DNA from: Dipteris shenzhenensis
Taxonomy: Eukaryota; Polypodiophyta; Polypodiopsida; Gleicheniales
Strand: one strand, 5' to 3'
Length of the DNA: 64,000 bases
Assembly (NCBI GenBank): GCA_047967505.1
Contig: CM106541.1
Within the stretch, counting starts at the first letter, position 1. Every line of letters begins with the position of its first letter. The notes below the pieces were generated by a model. It had not been told where the DNA came from, did no database searches, and saw nothing but the letters and a program-made list of their open reading frames with translations. Below are positions 1 to 10,300 of this stretch, in pieces. Made by a program: the position numbers and the translations under genes.

Positions 1-1182
1 TTAGATGGGAAAGACTCTAGGTTTAGCTTTGCTAAGGTTCTTTCCAAAATGAAATCGTGTGTACTACCATCGTCATGCAGAATAGCAACCGCTTTGCCAT
101 TAATGAAACCTTTCATTTTTAGAAGAGCATGACAATTATAATTACCTCCCTCTTGCTTGGCTGCTTCGTCGTTAATCATGTGCACTTTCACCATTGGGGT
201 CTTCTTTCTTTCGGGACACTCAATGGCTATGTGTCCCACCTTGTTGCACTTGAAACATCTTATTTCTTTCTTTGGAAAATTTCCACCGTTCGGCTTTGAA
301 GAAGAATCTATCTTCTATGGAACAAAACCATTTTTAGATTTAAAGAAAGGGTTTTTATCAAATCTCTTTTTCTTATGGAAAGGTACATGCCATTCTAAAT
401 CTTTCCCTTCTTTTGGGATCCCATTCTTCCTTTCACAATTCATTGCAAAAGAAATTGCAGAGCTCAGTGAGCGATGATTAAACATGTTAATCTCGGCTCT
501 CAACTTAGACTTTAGACCTGCCACATACTTCCTGCGTTGATCTCACTCATAAACTTTTTCTAAGGACTGTAATTGGATCAACGTTTCCCAAAATCTATCA
601 GTATATGTGGAGATTGTTTCCTTATCGAATTGCCTGGAAGTATCCCATTGTTGTCTAGCTTTTGCTTTGAAATGTGAGGGAAGAAAATCTCTCTTGATGA
701 GCTTTTGAAAAGACTTCTAAGATTTTGGTCGCCTTTTACTATGCTTAGTGATGCTCCACCAAAGTGCATCACTCTCTACTAAATGATTTGCAGCACATTT
801 AATCTTATCTTTTTCAGAGAATTTCTCCCCTGAAAAATAATCATCTAGCTGACTGAGACGAGACAGTGCGTGCTTCTTTCTTTCCATCAAAATTTTGAAA
901 TGAGAAAGCTTTTCTACTTATCTTACTCTTCTTCCTTGAATTTTGTGCTCTCAATGTGGCTTTGACTGTCCTGATAATAGTATCATCGTCGGAATCATCG
1001 TCGGATGACTCATCATTAGATGAATATCTCTTCCTTTTCTTACCATTGATTTTCTTTTCCAATCTCTCCCTATGCTCACGCTCATTTGCCAACTGTGCCT
1101 GAAGTGCATCTAACTGTTCTTGGAGCATGGGTGGTTGTGGCTGATGTGCCATGATAATGCGATAATTATAAATAGAGTGCAA
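1..1182 (-). pseudogene. Broken Ty3/gypsy gag-protease (continues past left edge)
   Basis: Minus-strand gag of a Ty3/gypsy element. The N-terminal part (841-1182) has a Gln-rich start, a helix LDALQAQLANEREHRERLEK and an acidic Ser/Asp tract. The middle of gag (315-772) is split by stops and frame changes. A zinc knuckle CFKCNKVGHIAIEC (CX2CX4HX4C) lies near 240-270. The protease follows, with HDDGSTHDFI near 80-110 in place of the usual D[ST]G, so the active site is altered. The body runs leftwards out of the window. A matching primer-binding site and 5' LTR sit at 2479-2900. Confidence 0.8.
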
Positions 1183-2478
1183 CGGAGAAAAATAAGGGTA
1201 CTAAGTAAATGAGAATTAAACGGATGAAAAAGTGTAATTCAAGTGTATGGGAAGAAATGGATGGTGGAAGATACTAAGTGTATGAAATATAAAGCAAAAG
1301 AAATCACTTATCTCGCTCTTTGATCGGAGGTAGAAAGGACTAGAGTGAGAGATATGTGACCAATGATGTCGCTTGTAGTCGTCTTTGTGCTCTACTGATC
1401 TCCAATTAATTGCTCAATGATTCGTGGTTCCAATCGTCCTCTTGATTCAAGTGTTCAGAATTGGCTATGGTCTTTGCCTTATTGAGCCCCAATCGCTCAT
1501 AGGAGCCCTGTAGCTCAGTTGGTTAGAATGTTAGTCTTATGAGTCGGAGGTCGCAGATTTGAGCCCCACCGGGACTAAGTCAGCTTTGTTGAATTTTTTT
1601 AAATAAATAAAATAACAATGAGGCCTTTGAGCCTTATACCTTGATCAGCCGCGCTGTTGTTTGCTGTCCCCGGAGTCTAAAACACAGTGCAAGCGAATCG
1701 CGACGATATTCTGGACTCTGTGATGGCAAAATTCCCCGTGCGTCCATGAAGGCTGTCTGTTGTAGGACTTCGAAATGATAGCATTGGCGGCTTGCAGAGA
1801 TTGCTTTCCCAAGGGTGGCGACGCTATTAAAGATTGCAGAACTGTGAGACTGCGCACAGGCGAAAGACTGTGGGATTGTGTGCAGGGGTGAAAGACTGTG
1901 TTAATGAGCCGGTTGCCTTGGCTATAGGTCTACAGCTGTAGACGGGCGCGTAAACAAAGATGAGACCCCCGAGTCCTAAGGTCTCCAAAAAGGCGACTAC
2001 TACGCAGATTATAGAAGGCTGGATGCGATGGGTAGAGTTCTTCGACGCTCGAGGAGAGGAGGGCCATTCATGGCCCTTGTTGCAGTCTTCAGGAGGCTTC
2101 TGGGGTCCAGCCTACGTGCGTCAACTCACACGAATAGGAGCTTATACTTCCGAGGGGAATTAATTTTATCTTGCCACTGTAGCATGTGCAATGCTTGATG
2201 CAGACTTCATAGCATATTCATCAAAAACTAAAGTGAAACTTTCGTTTTTTTCCTTGTATCAAATAAGGAATTTTTTGACTCCTTTAGAGCTACGGAGCTT
2301 TAAAGACGGCGTAGCCAACGGGTTCCAAAACTCAAGCGTGGGTACATTCCTCGATGCACACTATCTCTTCCCCCATGAACTCTGTTTCTGCGTATGTGTC
2401 ATGTAGTCCTTTTGAATCCTGAACCCTCCACACTCCACAGGACTTCTTTTACTCCCTCCTTCCCATGAGCATGACCAC
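1183..2478. other. Untranslated leader of the broken gypsy element
   Basis: Between the gag start and the primer site, about 1.3 kb without a supported gene. It includes the tRNA-like sequence at 1504-1576. I recognise nothing else in it. Confidence 0.4.
1504..1576 (+). pseudogene. tRNA-like sequence (tRNA pseudogene or SINE head)
   Basis: 73-nt tRNA-shaped stretch. AGCCCTG (1504-1510) pairs with CGGGACT (1570-1576) at six of seven positions. It has an A-box-like TAGCTCAGTTGG and a decayed B box GATTTGAGCCCC. The anticodon and T stems pair poorly, so it is not a working tRNA. An AT-rich tail (about 1590-1620) follows, as in tRNA-derived SINEs. Confidence 0.5.
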
Positions 2479-2491
2479 GGCTCTGATACCA
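2479..2491 (-). other. Primer-binding site (tRNA-iMet type)
   Basis: Minus strand reads TGGTATCAGAGCC directly inside an LTR that ends ...GGTTTCA. This is the standard plant initiator-Met primer site and orients the gypsy element leftwards. Confidence 0.8.
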
Positions 2492-2492
2492 C

Positions 2493-2900
2493 TGAAACCA
2501 AAAGGTATTCTTTTCAACACACAAATTCACCACTTAATCAATTGGAGAAGAAGAGCATAATCACACCACGAGAACGACACCAGACTGGGTACAATCTCCC
2601 CCCCTAGATGAGTGGCTCACCCTCCCTCATCTAGAGTATTTATGATACTTCATAAAAGCACCAAGGAGCCAAAATTATCCCTCTCATCCAAAAATGAGGG
2701 ATTTGCTTTACATAGCCATCTTAGGGCCCAAAATGAATTATGTCCACTATAAAATATATTGCTCAAACTTGCAATAATAAAGCAAATACAAAATTGGCCC
2801 ATGACCATACATAATGCGCTATGCGACACCTCGATCGGTACCCTCGCACTAACTCCAATCCTTGCTATGAGTTCCATCACCTGTACTCAAGCCGCCAATT
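2493..2900 (-). repeat. 5' LTR end (minus strand, outer boundary not resolved)
   Basis: The minus strand reads a TATA-like CATAAATACTC (plus 2633-2647), then a U5-like stretch ending TTTCA immediately before the primer site. The outer TG end cannot be placed because the second LTR lies outside the window. The LTR may continue to about 3.2 kb. Confidence 0.55.
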
Positions 2901-3499
2901 ACATTAGTTATTAACAATCGATTAAACGAATCACCGAATCAACCGATCCCAACATAACCGCGCTCAAAGCACAATAATCAAGCACAACACCAATAACACT
3001 AGCGATATCATTATTAACATGGAATCATCCACAATACCGACCATCTAGCATGGCAAAACACAAGCTAGGCAGGCGTCCCCAACTAACCACACGAAGTATC
3101 CACTAGGACCCCTGCCACGTCCAGTGTGCTCCTATGGAGTACTTTGCCATAGTCACACTTGACTAAAATAATAATGTCCAAAGCAAGATATATCAGAAAA
3201 AAATATAATTTATGTAACCGAGGGGGATAGAGAAGTGTGGTGCCAAAGTGCACATGGATACATTCCTAGAGGATAGAAAGATTGGTATTGAGGAGGAAAA
3301 CAATGATTGGATGTGGGTGATTGTGACAAGAAATGATTGGTTAGAATCATCTAGAAGGATGTGGTGGACAATGTACTTTGCCAATATATTGAGGCACTAT
3401 GCAATGGAAAACGTATCACTTACCTTGCTCGCTTTCTCTCTTATCATGTTGATTGTCTTTGATCCTCCTTAGATTTGTAACATCAATAACCCCTATTGC

Positions 3500-4170
3500 T
3501 ACTTGGTCGGATGTTGAGTTCTGTCCTCATGGAACTCCCATTGTCGTCCTTGACGGGGTTGAGAAGAAGGAGGTGCCCAACTTGTCCCCTTAGGAGCAAG
3601 TTTGTGCCAAGTGGCTCGTCTACCTGTAACAACGAAGGCACTAACCCAGGAGACCAAAAACCTCAACCCTCTGCCAAATCTCTCCTCCATAAGTATCTCA
3701 AGGAAGATGTCCTCCCAAAGAGTCTCAAGGAACTCAACGATCACCCTGGTCAAGGGACTCCATCATCGATCACCACCAATACTCCTTCGAGAACCTCAAT
3801 AAGAGGAGCATCATTGGGAATCGTGGCACATGCTAAGTCAAGTCTATGCTGTCAACTATGAACCCATGATACCAAGGGATCAAATACACTAGGTGCACGC
3901 TAAGAAAGAAAGACTCCTCTACTAGGGCTCGAGTGGTGTCAAGGGAGCTCAACAGATGAGAAAGACTCCTCTCCTACGAATGGTGACCTCTTGAAGTGGT
4001 CATCCTCTAACGCCAAGCTCACATGCACGTTGAGAAAGAAAGACTCCTCTAGTAGGGCTCGGGTGGTGTCAAGGGAGCTCGACAGGAGGAGAAAGACTCC
4101 TCTCCTACGAATGGTGACCTCCTGAAGTGGTCACCAAGCTCACGTGGATCTAATCACAAACCTGGCTCGT
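3500..4170. repeat. Dispersed repeat, copy A
   Basis: Diverged copy of a sequence also present at about 29870-30400. Shared blocks include AGGAGAC..GA.ACCTC.ACCCTCT, GGAAACTC..(T/G)GGTCACCCTG and GGTCACC...CCAAGCTCAC(T/G)TGGATC. No coding capacity is supported; short ORFs here overlap on both strands. Confidence 0.5.
3891..4150. repeat. Tandem duplication, period about 130 bp
   Basis: Two adjacent copies (about 3891-4020 and 4021-4150) share AGAAAGAAAGACTCCTCTA, GGTGTCAAGGGAGCTC and AATGGTGACCTC. They differ by a few substitutions and a short deletion. Confidence 0.75.
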
Positions 4171-4284
4171 CATAGGCATGAGTCCAAACAATTGGACCCT
4201 CAAGTGCTCTGCTTTATAGAGACTGTACAACGTTCTTCACATGTTGCTTATCATCCAAGGAAAGTACAATCATAACAACAAAGT

Positions 4285-4398
4285 AGGTGCCATGTGAGCC
4301 CCTCTTGCCTAACCAATAGTCACCACCAAGATTCACTCTAGAGGTGCCATGTGAGCCCCTCTTGCCTAACCAATAGTCACCACCAAGATTCACTTCTA
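4285..4398. repeat. Tandem duplication, period 57 bp
   Basis: Two near-identical 57-bp copies (4285-4341 and 4342-4398), each starting AGGTGCCATGTGAGCCCCTC and ending in AAGATTCACT. Confidence 0.9.
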
Positions 4399-4419
4399 GA
4401 GTAATAACCAAAGAACTTT

Positions 4420-6845
4420 ATTCCGTTGATAGAGGAGATAAAGGCGAGAGAAACAAAGGGGAAAGAACGAAAACGCAAACAAGAGGGAGGTTATTACAAA
4501 AGCACCAACAGCCCTCCATGAAAGGCCAAACACAAGGGGCCACAGAGAGGGAAAGTCCTTCCTTAGTCAACCATTGCCCGATTGGTAATTAACCACCAGA
4601 GCCAAAATAGAGAGGGGCACCAAGCCCATGAAACAACTAAACCAAGAGGGCACCTCCATGACCAGCTGCAAGCAAGCCAAGGCTGAAAAAAGCCCTCTAA
4701 CCAAATTGTGCATTGCCTAGGGCCGCTAACCAAGGAGCTATGACAAAGGCAATGTTGCAAGCAACAAGCTCTTGGACGACATGTGAGCAACACATAGAGA
4801 CCAAAACAAGAGGAGGGGGGGCAAGGGAAGGTGAGGCGAGTAGGTGAGGTAGGCGTAGAGGCAGAGATGAGCATAGGGTGAGGCAAGGGGGTGAACAAGA
4901 GCAGCACCAAGCAACAAGGAGCACTCGAACCTTTTCTACTTAAAACTTGCCCATATTCGTGTCTCTAAGTTCCTAAACTATGTATTCGCACATTAAAATT
5001 TAGGCAAATTCTTATAAAATTAGTAAGAGGCCCAAAAATGCATTCTTAATATTTTGTGAAGTTTTTTAGTCCTATATTGCAAGGAGACGACGGCCACCAA
5101 AGCAATGTTTTGCATCCTATTGAATTGCTAACCCTTTGAGGCATATTCGATAGACAAAAAACTAGTAACATGAATCTACAAATTTTAAAAATATGCAACC
5201 ATTTACTTAAAAAGTTTGGGGCTTCTCTATGGGGCATCCAATTTGTATCTCAAGTTAATATTCTTTCGTGGACTTCCAAAATGTGGCCATTTTTAGAATA
5301 TTGACAAGATGGATTCTGACACTCCCGTCTTATTACTGTCAATGGCAGTTGCAAGCCAAATTTGCAATGGTTCTCAACTGAGCTAGCTAAGCACAAGTAG
5401 CATGCAAATCACATTACATCACATCACATCGTTTAAAGTTTTGAAAACCCTAAATTAGTCCTACAAGTGTCTTCTACTTCTTTCACACTAAACCACATGC
5501 TCTCCCACTTTGATTGTAATCACACTCCAACCTTTTATTGAAACAAATGGAGAGTAATATTGCACATCGCATTGTAGAAAAGACATATTATATGATTTAT
5601 TGTTAATCTTCAAAGGATCTTCGTTCAAGGTCTTGTAAGTTTTACACCAAGTAAGGTTGTATAATTTTAAAGAACTAAGAGTTCTAATAAATTTGAATGG
5701 TAATTGTATGTCATACAACTCTAGACACAAACATAAACAAATATGCAAGCTAATATAGTAGGTCACTTTTTATAACACTCTAGATGAACTATGCAATATT
5801 GGTCTTTCAAGTCCAAATAAGCATCCACCATCACTTGCACTACACAAAACCACATACCAAGAATCTATGAACTACATTAGCATTTCAGTTTGTCCTAATG
5901 GTTTTTGCATCCTAAGCATCCCATCATCTAATTTGCCCAACACAGTCACTTCTAGTGTCTTCAATGGCAGGAGTTTGGAAGCAAAAGTTTCATGCGAGTA
6001 TAACAATATGGATTGGTATCACAAAAAACTTCCAATCCTTAATACAATGAACATCACAAATCCAGATACAGATCCATTAATTTCAAATTTCTGTTTACCT
6101 ATAGTTTGATGACGAATCCAAATATGGTAACTTAACCTTAGTAGTACCAAAGTTTTACAACCAAGTCAATGTGTCTATGGTGCAGCTTTTTTCAAACTAT
6201 CCTCAATAGACCAGTCATGAATGGGACAGATTATGCAGACGTCCAAAGTTGAAAACTCATGCAATTTGGAAGTTTCCCTTACCATACATTGTATGTTGAT
6301 AGTAATACGTTTCCATATTGCAGTCATCTACCTGTACGGCTAACAAAAAATTAGGAATACCAAGCAACAGCAGCAATATATCTCTGCAGACTGTTTACAA
6401 GTACAGAAGTAAACTTAAACCATGCCCTAGCATAGGAACAGTTTTGGAAACAATGGAAGAAAGGGGCATCCAAAGAGCAAGAAAAAACAAATCTCAGAGG
6501 TTCAGCGATTCTTAAGTCTATTACAGGTTTAAAAGCAGCTCTACCATGATAGTAACTGTCTCGTCTCAGTGATCTCCTTCTATATGATTGAAATCACCAA
6601 CATGGTTACTCACCCACTTTTTCATGTATTACATTTGTAACCAAGTCATATATGAGACTCTAGGCAACTTGGAATTCTCAATAATATTATCTGTTCCCTA
6701 GTCCATATCCTTGGATCTGTAGATATTGCAGTCACTCTCAAGCATTTGTTACAAGTTGACTACCAAAACTTGCAATCCTAAGGAAGGGAAAATATTGAAG
6801 GCCTCTTGGAAAATTTACATCAAGAGAATTTGCCCCTCTCAGGCT
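4420..6845. other. No recognisable gene
   Basis: About 2.4 kb downstream of SOF1 without a supported gene. The first 500 bases are purine-rich with short overlapping ORFs of low complexity; the rest is AT-rich unique-looking DNA. No transposon motif was recognised. Confidence 0.4.
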
Positions 6846-7023
6846 GATGCAACGTTTCATTATGATCCTTTCACTAATCCATATGCTTGGTTCTGTAGAA
6901 CTTGGAGTCACAGTGCTTTCCAACCGATAGATAATGATGCAACGTTTCATTATGATCCTTTCACTAGACCATATGCTTGATCCTGTAGAACTTGTCACAG
7001 TGCTTTCCAACCGATAGATAATG
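6846..7023. repeat. Tandem duplication, period 90 bp, just 3' of SOF1
   Basis: Copies 6846-6935 and 6936-7023 share GATGCAACGTTTCATTATGA, TCCATATGCTTG-like and AGTGCTTTCCAACCGATAGA blocks. The second copy has small deletions. It lies 160-340 bp past the SOF1 stop codon and may be in the 3' UTR. Confidence 0.85.
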
Positions 7024-7181
7024 ATGACAGTGCCTGCATTGTCAATTCCAGGGAAAAAAACCTCAAATCAATTTGCAGATCCACAACAGACAACTCAAAT
7101 TACCAAAAGGAAAGTTCCTGCTGAATGAGTCTTACATTGCAAAGTATACTGCCAAGTTCCACTCAGCAAATAGTCTGGACA

Positions 7182-7344
7182 TCACTCCAACTCTGCAACA
7201 ATACGTTTCTTGCGCGCAGGTAAGTGAGGAACAGCCCCTGGAGCACTGTGAGCCCGTTTTCTCTCCTCCCGGTTCTTCTCTGACTCGTAAACATTCCGCC
7301 GTAGTTTGGCAGCCTTATAGATTGGCTTTGGAAGATGGCGATGC
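7182..7344 (-). CDS. DCAF13: SOF1 terminal exon with stop codon
   Basis: Acceptor TTATCAG at 7345-7351. Product begins HRHLPKPIYKAAKLRRNVYE, then SEKNREERKRAHSAPGAVPH, and ends LPARKKRIVAELE with TGA at 7182-7184. The lysine/arginine-rich tail is typical of nucleolar Sof1 proteins. I saw no clear AATAAA on the minus strand in the few hundred bases downstream. Confidence 0.95.
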
Positions 7345-10300
7345 CTGATAATATGGCAGAATGAGTTTCAATGCTAAAAATCCTCGAGGAGTAGATAGTT
7401 GAGAAATCAAAAAGCCGTAAAAATCTCATTCAAAGTCAGATATTGCAACACGACAGCACAGTCAACACTATATCAAAAAACATGGCAATCTATTAAGAAC
7501 ACATTCAGAGCTGGGAGCAGAAACAAGCAACCTGACAAGATGCTCAAATTACAATCCTAACACATGCAGCCAACAGCAATTGCTGGAAAATAGCCTGATT
7601 TTTGCAATGACCACCTCACAAATTAGGGGAAGTAGAAAAATATGCAAAATAGCCTGGTTTTTGCACCTGTCTATTCTTTTGATCTCAGGCAGATGCTTAT
7701 AGCGTTCCTTCAAAGCATTCATATAAGCATGCTTATTTTTCTCCCTTGGAAGCAGCTGTTAAGGCAAACAAATAATCATCAGAGACAAGGTCCCAATACA
7801 AATCAGGTACAAAAAAACATGGCTCACCATGTATGCGAAGAAATGATACATCCATGATCCAAGAAAGAAATGTTCCATCAAAGAAAAAGAACCATACCAC
7901 TCCAAGTTGCTCTGCTGCTTTTGCCTTCCAAAGACGAACATTGGTATCGTCACTTCCTGAGATAACATATGTGGCATCACAGCTAAACTTGACACAAAAG
8001 ACCCTGCAATCACAGACATCTTTGTCAATAGATTTGTCCAATCAACATCCAGCCACTAAAATATGACTGCACAATGCTGAGGTTCAGCCACAAAATAATA
8101 GCCACCTCTGCATTCGTGTTGTATGGTAAACCTCCCTGCTATGGCCACCATTGTATGCAAATATGCGGACCTACAGACAAAACAATGCCATTCAGCAAAC
8201 AATAGGCATTAAGAAAACACACTTTAAAATCATAATCTGTAAAACAATAAGGACAAAGCTTAGAAGAATAATCAATTAGAGCTTCGAAGCACATACTGTT
8301 CTATCATAAGATCCAGTGACAAATTCTCGCCCAGTTGGAGAATAATCAATATCCATTCTGTGTCAGCAAAAAGCCAAGGGTCCATATATCACTTGAGGGA
8401 TTGGGAGAAGTGGCTTCTCTTAAAAGTACCATACTAAAAGATACCAGACAACCGTGATAAACATAGTTCACAATAGAAAACTTATTTCAAACTCCCATCA
8501 AGCCCCCTTTTTTGTACTCTTCCTGAAAACTTCATTGCTCTTCAGACTTCAAGGCACAAAAGCCAAGGCTCCTTACAACCCTATTCTTCTTAGTGAACCA
8601 TAAAATTTCTCTTACAATGTCCAATTGCCTTCCACCTTTGCAATGTGCAATACATCAGAAAATAAGTCTGCGTCTCTAAAATTTCCTTGAAAGTAAAATA
8701 GCAAGTTTTCAGAGCTAGCTTATCAAGACTCCAGAGTTCTCAATCTGTACTTAGGAGTTGTAGTATACACAAACTGCAACCTACAAACCACCTACAAACC
8801 ATACAGCCCAATCCAAGAACCCCCTTGAGTGAGAGAGTAAGACAAAAAGGAGTAAGACATGCAGCTCACCTACAAACCACACAGCCCAATCCAAGAGCAC
8901 CCTTGAGTGAGAGAGCTTGTGGACAGTATATGGACGCATGGTAGGGAAGTGAGAGTGCCCTGTATCTATTAACCAACCCTTTGGCACAGATATCATCCAA
9001 CTAAACCTTGTACAAGGGGAAAAAATGGCAAAATACAAGTTTAAATGAACTTTTAAACCCCAGCAAGCCATTCATAGCACATCTCTCCATAAAGCTAGGG
9101 GGATCCATGGCATGTTCAAGATGGGTATATGTTCAGATCTTGAAGAGGTCGTGAGCATCACAATTGCTGCTCTGTTTCTGCAGGTCAATGAAACTTCAAA
9201 AGTTCAAGTACAGACAAAACTTGGATGATTGGCTTGCTTTCTAGTAGGGAGGCCCAAACCCAAGGAATTATGTCAAGCCATGTGGGTTAGTGGCTGTGTG
9301 TAGAAGAACAACAATAAGCCCCTGCCAAGAACACAAGATGGAGTTGAAAGTACTCTCAACGAAATAAGTCACTTACACTGCAGATACATGGTCCTTGTGG
9401 ATGCATAGCGAGGTGTTCAACTTGCGCATGTCATAAGAATAGCAATTGCAATCTTCGTTTGCCTGTTAATTCAAAATATGTCCTCAGTGCCATAATAATG
9501 TCCACAGCCTGCACGAACTAAGAGGCTTTTACCCAAGTACTTAACACGGTTTGGAGTACAACATAGGTAAATGCTCACTTACACATGTGAAGTTAAAAGC
9601 TTCTCTAGGATTCCAAGCAACAGCATTTGTTCTTGTCTGCATTCTACACTTAGTATTAGCCATCGCACTGGAAATATTGGAAAAACATTTGGGGGTATTT
9701 CAACGAGAAACATATATAGATGAATCCAGGAACATGCCCAAACTCATCAAGATATTTAGCATACCTGCATTATTAGTTTTCTCAAAGGTGTTCCCATGCG
9801 AAGGTCATACAATGCAATGCTACGATCGCTGCAAATATAAAACAGCCAATTTAAAAGCAAGCAACAAGACATACACAAAAAGTTGATACGACAGTACAAC
9901 ACAGTCTAACAAGCACATTAAATTATCTAAACTGCTTGTTCTCCTATTAAAACTGCTTGATGTGATGGATACGTCGTATCAAAACATCATGAGAATGGAT
10001 CTTGTGTACCAAATATCAGAATAATCACACGGATAATTGGCATTAGGATGTGAATTTGTGTCAAAACGCTCTATAAAGTTCCTTTTTATTTTTATGATTG
10101 TTGGATTTAGTGAGGTATTTTAGTACACCTAATGAAGTGGCCACACGAACAAAACCGTAACGCAAGAAATTGGATCAAACCTAGTCAGAACCATCAGTTA
10201 AAAAGACCACCTACACGAAAGAAGGGCCATTTATGCACGGAGGCTGACACTCTCGCTTCCATTTGGGTGGAGATTATCTTCTCTCTCAGGAGTCAGTGGG

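Noticed and set aside
157-477. 106-aa plus-strand ORF
   Set aside because: It is antisense to the real minus-strand gag with a zinc knuckle.
1504-1576. Functional tRNA-Ile(UAU)
   Set aside because: The anticodon and T stems do not pair well; only the acceptor stem is good, so it is a pseudogene or SINE head.
3193-3472. Possible extension of the gypsy 5' LTR or another element to 3.5 kb
   Set aside because: Some similarity to 1250-1340 was noticed, but too weak to set a boundary without the second LTR.
3496-3861. 121-aa ORF in the dispersed repeat as a possible gene
   Set aside because: Low complexity, overlapped by ORFs on both strands, and the homologous copy at 29.9 kb does not keep the frame.
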